DNA from: Virgibacillus_P tibetensis
GTDB lineage: Bacteria; Bacillota; Bacilli; Bacillales; Amphibacillaceae
Direction: 5' to 3'
Length of the DNA: 64,000 nucleotides
Assembly: GCF_036026595.1 (NCBI RefSeq)
Contig: NZ_JARZFX010000004.1
Span: forward strand, 186,001-250,000
Part shown: positions 61,587 to 64,000 of the stretch, in pieces
Layout: the number at the start of each line of letters is the position of its first letter
How positions within the stretch are numbered: position 1 is the first letter of the stretch
Translations under genes and position numbers: made by a program
The notes under the pieces: model-generated
What the model was told of the DNA's origin: nothing
Databases searched by the model: none
The model's input: only the letters and a program-made list of their open reading frames with translations

Positions 61587-62483
61587 ACTGTCGTATTTCC
61601 TCTTTAGCTGAATACTGCCTAGTTCATTAAGGATAATCGCTAAAATAATTAGGATTGTCCCTAACCATTGCAGTGGTGTGATGGTTTCAGAAAGGATTAT
61701 ACTAGCAGAAATAATAGCTATTGGCAGTTCTATGGAGCTTAGTATATTAGCTAGTCCACCTGAGATAAGGTACGCTCCGAGTGCGAAGAATAATGGTGGA
61801 AGCACTGCCCCAAACAATCCTACGCCTGCCGCTATAAGCCAAAGCTTTCCATCAAATGTGGTTATGACGGATGGAACATCTTTTATGAAGATCAAAAATA
61901 CCAGTACAACTGACCCTGATACCATAAGGGAGCTTCGTACCCATGGATTAACAGTAGTCGCCACTTTACCACTGAAAAAAATAAAACAAGCATACGTAAA
62001 AGCAGCAAGTACTCCAAACACAAATCCAACTAAAGGCAGGTCCCTAATTGTTCCACCGATAATATTGGATGCAAAAAATACGCCTGTTAATATAATTACA
62101 ATTACAACCAATGTTACAATGGTAGGCTTTACCTTGCTGAATAACCATTCAAAAATGATGCCAATCCACACAAATTGGAATAACAAAATAATTGCAAGTG
62201 AAGCAGGTAAATACTGGATAGATCCATAATAAAATATACTTGTCAGACCAACCATTGTCCCTGTTATCAAAATCTGAATAACATTCTTTTGAGTTAAACC
62301 CTTGAAGCTAGTACGTTTGGAGAGGGTGATTCCCCACAAAAAAAAGCAGGATATAATCATCTGGACAATATTTAATTGCCCAAGTGAGTATCCGTGACTG
62401 AACCCCAGCTTCGCGAAAATCGGAGTAAAGCCAAAGCTGGCCGCTCCAATTAAAACAAATAGAATTCCTTTGTGTTTGCCCAT
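61566..62483 (-). CDS. EamA family transporter (drug/metabolite transporter superfamily)
   Basis: A 305-residue protein with ten hydrophobic helices in two EamA repeats. The N-terminal repeat begins GILFVLIGAASFGFTPIFAK, and the second ends with SIELPIAIISASIILSE, the conserved glutamate-containing element. It should exchange or export small metabolites; the substrate is unknown. It converges with the rRNA methyltransferase gene and shares its terminator. A basic tail follows the last helix. Confidence 0.88.
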   Translation of the reverse strand: MGKHKGILFVLIGAASFGFTPIFAKLGFSHGYSLGQLNIVQMIISCFFLWGITLSKRTSFKGLTQKNVIQILITGTMVGLTSIFYYGSIQYLPASLAIILLFQFVWIGIIFEWLFSKVKPTIVTLVVIVIILTGVFFASNIIGGTIRDLPLVGFVFGVLAAFTYACFIFFSGKVATTVNPWVRSSLMVSGSVVLVFLIFIKDVPSVITTFDGKLWLIAAGVGLFGAVLPPLFFALGAYLISGGLANILSSIELPIAIISASIILSETITPLQWLGTILIILAIILNELGSIQLKRKYDSKKPHQV

Positions 62484-62555
62484 ATCATTGCCTCCTCAAT
62501 CAAAACAAGACAATCATATCATATCTGTTATGAACCATGGCGTAAAACACGCCAT

Positions 62556-62930
62556 TTAATCTTGATCTGTGACTTCACTCATTAGTGCAAGTGTGTTGTC
62601 CTCAGAGTCCTTAAAAAAGGCCATCCACGTTTCGGTCTCTTTTATTTTAGCTATCCTGTGCGGTTCACCTGTAAAAGGAACTCCTTTTTGATTCAGGTCA
62701 TCATAGCTTTCCTCTATATTATCTACCTGAAAATAGATCACAGAACTGGTTTTGGCAAATTCCTCTTTTTCGGGCAAGCTGAGTAGAAGGCGTATATCAT
62801 TACATTGGAAAAACGCCATATTATCCGTATTAAAAAGTAACTTTAATCCCAATAAGTCTCGGTAAAAGTGAATAGCACGTTCAACATCCTTTACAGGAAC
62901 TCCAATTTGTCCGATCTTTTGAATGTTCAT
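62556..62930 (-). CDS. VOC-family (glyoxalase/bleomycin resistance-like) protein
   Basis: A 124-residue vicinal-oxygen-chelate domain with the two beta-alpha-beta-beta-beta modules: QIGVPVKDVERAIHFYRDLLGL in the first and VIYFQVDNIEESYDDL in the second. The last strand has AFFKDSEDNTLALMSE with a possible metal-binding Glu. Function can be isomerase, dioxygenase or resistance; none can be chosen. Confidence 0.82.
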   Translation of the reverse strand: MNIQKIGQIGVPVKDVERAIHFYRDLLGLKLLFNTDNMAFFQCNDIRLLLSLPEKEEFAKTSSVIYFQVDNIEESYDDLNQKGVPFTGEPHRIAKIKETETWMAFFKDSEDNTLALMSEVTDQD

Positions 62931-62947
62931 TTTTTAACATCCTCCAA

Positions 62948-64000
62948 TTAATTTGTATATCGAATAGATAATGGCAAGTCTGCCAGGCCATTTTTAACAG
63001 AGATTCTATTCTTCCCCTGATCCTTGGATTGCAGCAATAAATCGTCTGCATAGACATAAGCTTTTTTAATTTCAAGATGTTCGTTGGTTTTATAGAAATA
63101 TAGTCCAAATGAAGACGTATACGGGATACTGATAGCCTCGTTTTTATACTCTGCACTAGCTGGACTGTTTTCTACCCCTTTTTGAATTGTATCTACCAAG
63201 TCTACACACGCTTTAAAATCTCTATTCCTCAGAAAAATAGTGAATTCTTCTCCTCCACTTCGGAATAAACAGTCATCCTCACTTAAAAAACTTTGTAAAA
63301 TAGACGCAAAGTGTTGGATAACCCTGTCTCCTACAGCGTGATTATAGTTATCATTAATCTTCTTAAATGTATCAATATCAGCAACGATAATACCAATTTG
63401 TTCTCCAGAATGATTCAGTTCACTCATCTTTTTATCCATAAATGCTCTATTGTAAACCTCAGTTAGAAAGTCGGTATATGCCATTTGTTTAAATTTGTCC
63501 CTTTCAATTTTGTTTTGAATACTTTGTGATTTTTCAAGGAATGAGCGGCTTACAATATAGTTTAATATGAATAATCCGAGCAGCATTTCCCAGCGTTGCT
63601 CCAATAGAAATATAAATAATAAGCCATTGGAAAATGCTGTTTTTCCCATATCCAGAACACTTCTGCTCTTGACGAAATCAATAGCATCCTTCCTGTTCTT
63701 AATGTCACCAGTAATGGACAATATAATTATAAGATAGGTGTCGGATAAAAGGGATACGATAATAATGAGTAACACGATTAAAAACCAGAAACCAAAGGGG
63801 ATCTGTGAGAAAGTAGGATATAAAGCTGTAAATACATAATAGGCGATAGAGTTATTTAGTGTGAAGGCGCCAATGTTGTAGAATACGTGTAAGAATTCAT
63901 CGGGATCAGCTGTTTTTGTCATTTTCCGATTAAAATAAACAATAAAGCGCTGTACTATTTCAAAGAGTAATAATCCCAAAGGACCGGCGAATAATCCCAT
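62948..64000 (-). CDS. Membrane diguanylate cyclase (GGDEF), 5' end possibly beyond window
   Basis: At least 350 residues: about six hydrophobic helices in the N-terminal 170, a linker, and a C-terminal GGDEF domain with the signature RSGGEEF. The usual inhibitory I-site (RxxD five residues before the signature) reads LSED, so product inhibition may be lost. It makes cyclic di-GMP from GTP. An ATG lies exactly at the window edge, so the true start may lie outside. It is possibly connected to the PilZ protein at 59900 and to polysaccharide control. Confidence 0.88.
   Translation of the reverse strand: MGLFAGPLGLLLFEIVQRFIVYFNRKMTKTADPDEFLHVFYNIGAFTLNNSIAYYVFTALYPTFSQIPFGFWFLIVLLIIIVSLLSDTYLIIILSITGDIKNRKDAIDFVKSRSVLDMGKTAFSNGLLFIFLLEQRWEMLLGLFILNYIVSRSFLEKSQSIQNKIERDKFKQMAYTDFLTEVYNRAFMDKKMSELNHSGEQIGIIVADIDTFKKINDNYNHAVGDRVIQHFASILQSFLSEDDCLFRSGGEEFTIFLRNRDFKACVDLVDTIQKGVENSPASAEYKNEAISIPYTSSFGLYFYKTNEHLEIKKAYVYADDLLLQSKDQGKNRISVKNGLADLPLSIRYTN

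Noticed and set aside
1..64000. CRISPR arrays, insertion sequences, phage genes, tRNA or rRNA genes
   Set aside because: Looked for along the window; no regularly spaced long repeats, transposases, integrases or tRNA-like sequences were recognised.

Overview
The window comes from the chromosome of a low-GC, Gram-positive Bacillaceae bacterium, probably a halotolerant or alkaliphilic relative of Oceanobacillus or Virgibacillus. The grounds are Bacillus-type gene families (des-desK-desR, htpX, a CYP152 P450, gltAB, an epsA-N-like operon), Bacillus-type ribosome binding sites with frequent TTG/GTG starts, and a NaChBac-type sodium channel, a family best known from alkaliphilic Bacillus. The genus is an inference. 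No rRNA, tRNA, CRISPR array or insertion sequence was seen.

Region 1 (1-14.2 kb) is ordinary chromosome. It holds the 3' part of a DinG-type helicase, an ArsR-like regulator with an MFS exporter, a DUF3231 protein, the cold-shock desaturase with its DesK-DesR two-component system, an omega-amidase-like nitrilase, HtpX, a small export protein, a CYP152 peroxygenase, a one-domain sodium channel and a flavin-dependent luciferase-like oxidoreductase.

Region 2 (14.3-40.2 kb) is a long exopolysaccharide operon, all on the plus strand. It starts from a promoter whose 17-bp spacer is filled by a SinR-like palindrome. It has epsA/epsB-like genes, a structured leader that matches the position and form of the EAR (epsC) antitermination RNA, an epsC-like dehydratase, galU, glycosyltransferases, an EpsG-like polymerase, galE and epsL-M-N-like genes. 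A SinR-like repressor gene lies inside the operon. More glycosyltransferases follow, then a CDP-glycerol module (TagF-like and TagD-like), an ABC exporter that may be the flippase, an APH-fold protein and a frameshifted gene.

Region 3 (40.6-43.1 kb) is a decayed dTDP-rhamnose locus: rfbA and rfbB are intact, rfbC is broken by a deletion and a frameshift, and rfbD is absent.

Region 4 (43.1-53.3 kb) is the most unusual part: a paeninodin-type lasso peptide cluster with two cyclase-precursor pairs in tandem (C1-A1, C2-A2). One set of other enzymes follows: an HPrK-like kinase, a PqqD-like B1, a B2 protease, a nucleotidyltransferase, an ABC exporter and then a metallophosphoesterase. Both precursors are short, have matching 19-residue leaders and end in serine, the residue phosphorylated in paeninodin. 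The second pair has its own sigma-A-like promoter, flanked downstream by two 16-bp palindromes of the same type as in the eps promoter. This suggests that one SinR-like protein controls both matrix polysaccharide and one lasso peptide.

Region 5 (53.3-64 kb) returns to ordinary chromosome: glutamate synthase gltA-gltB, a PilZ protein, an RlmN/Cfr-type rRNA methyltransferase with a possible attenuator leader, an EamA transporter, a VOC protein and a membrane diguanylate cyclase cut by the right edge.
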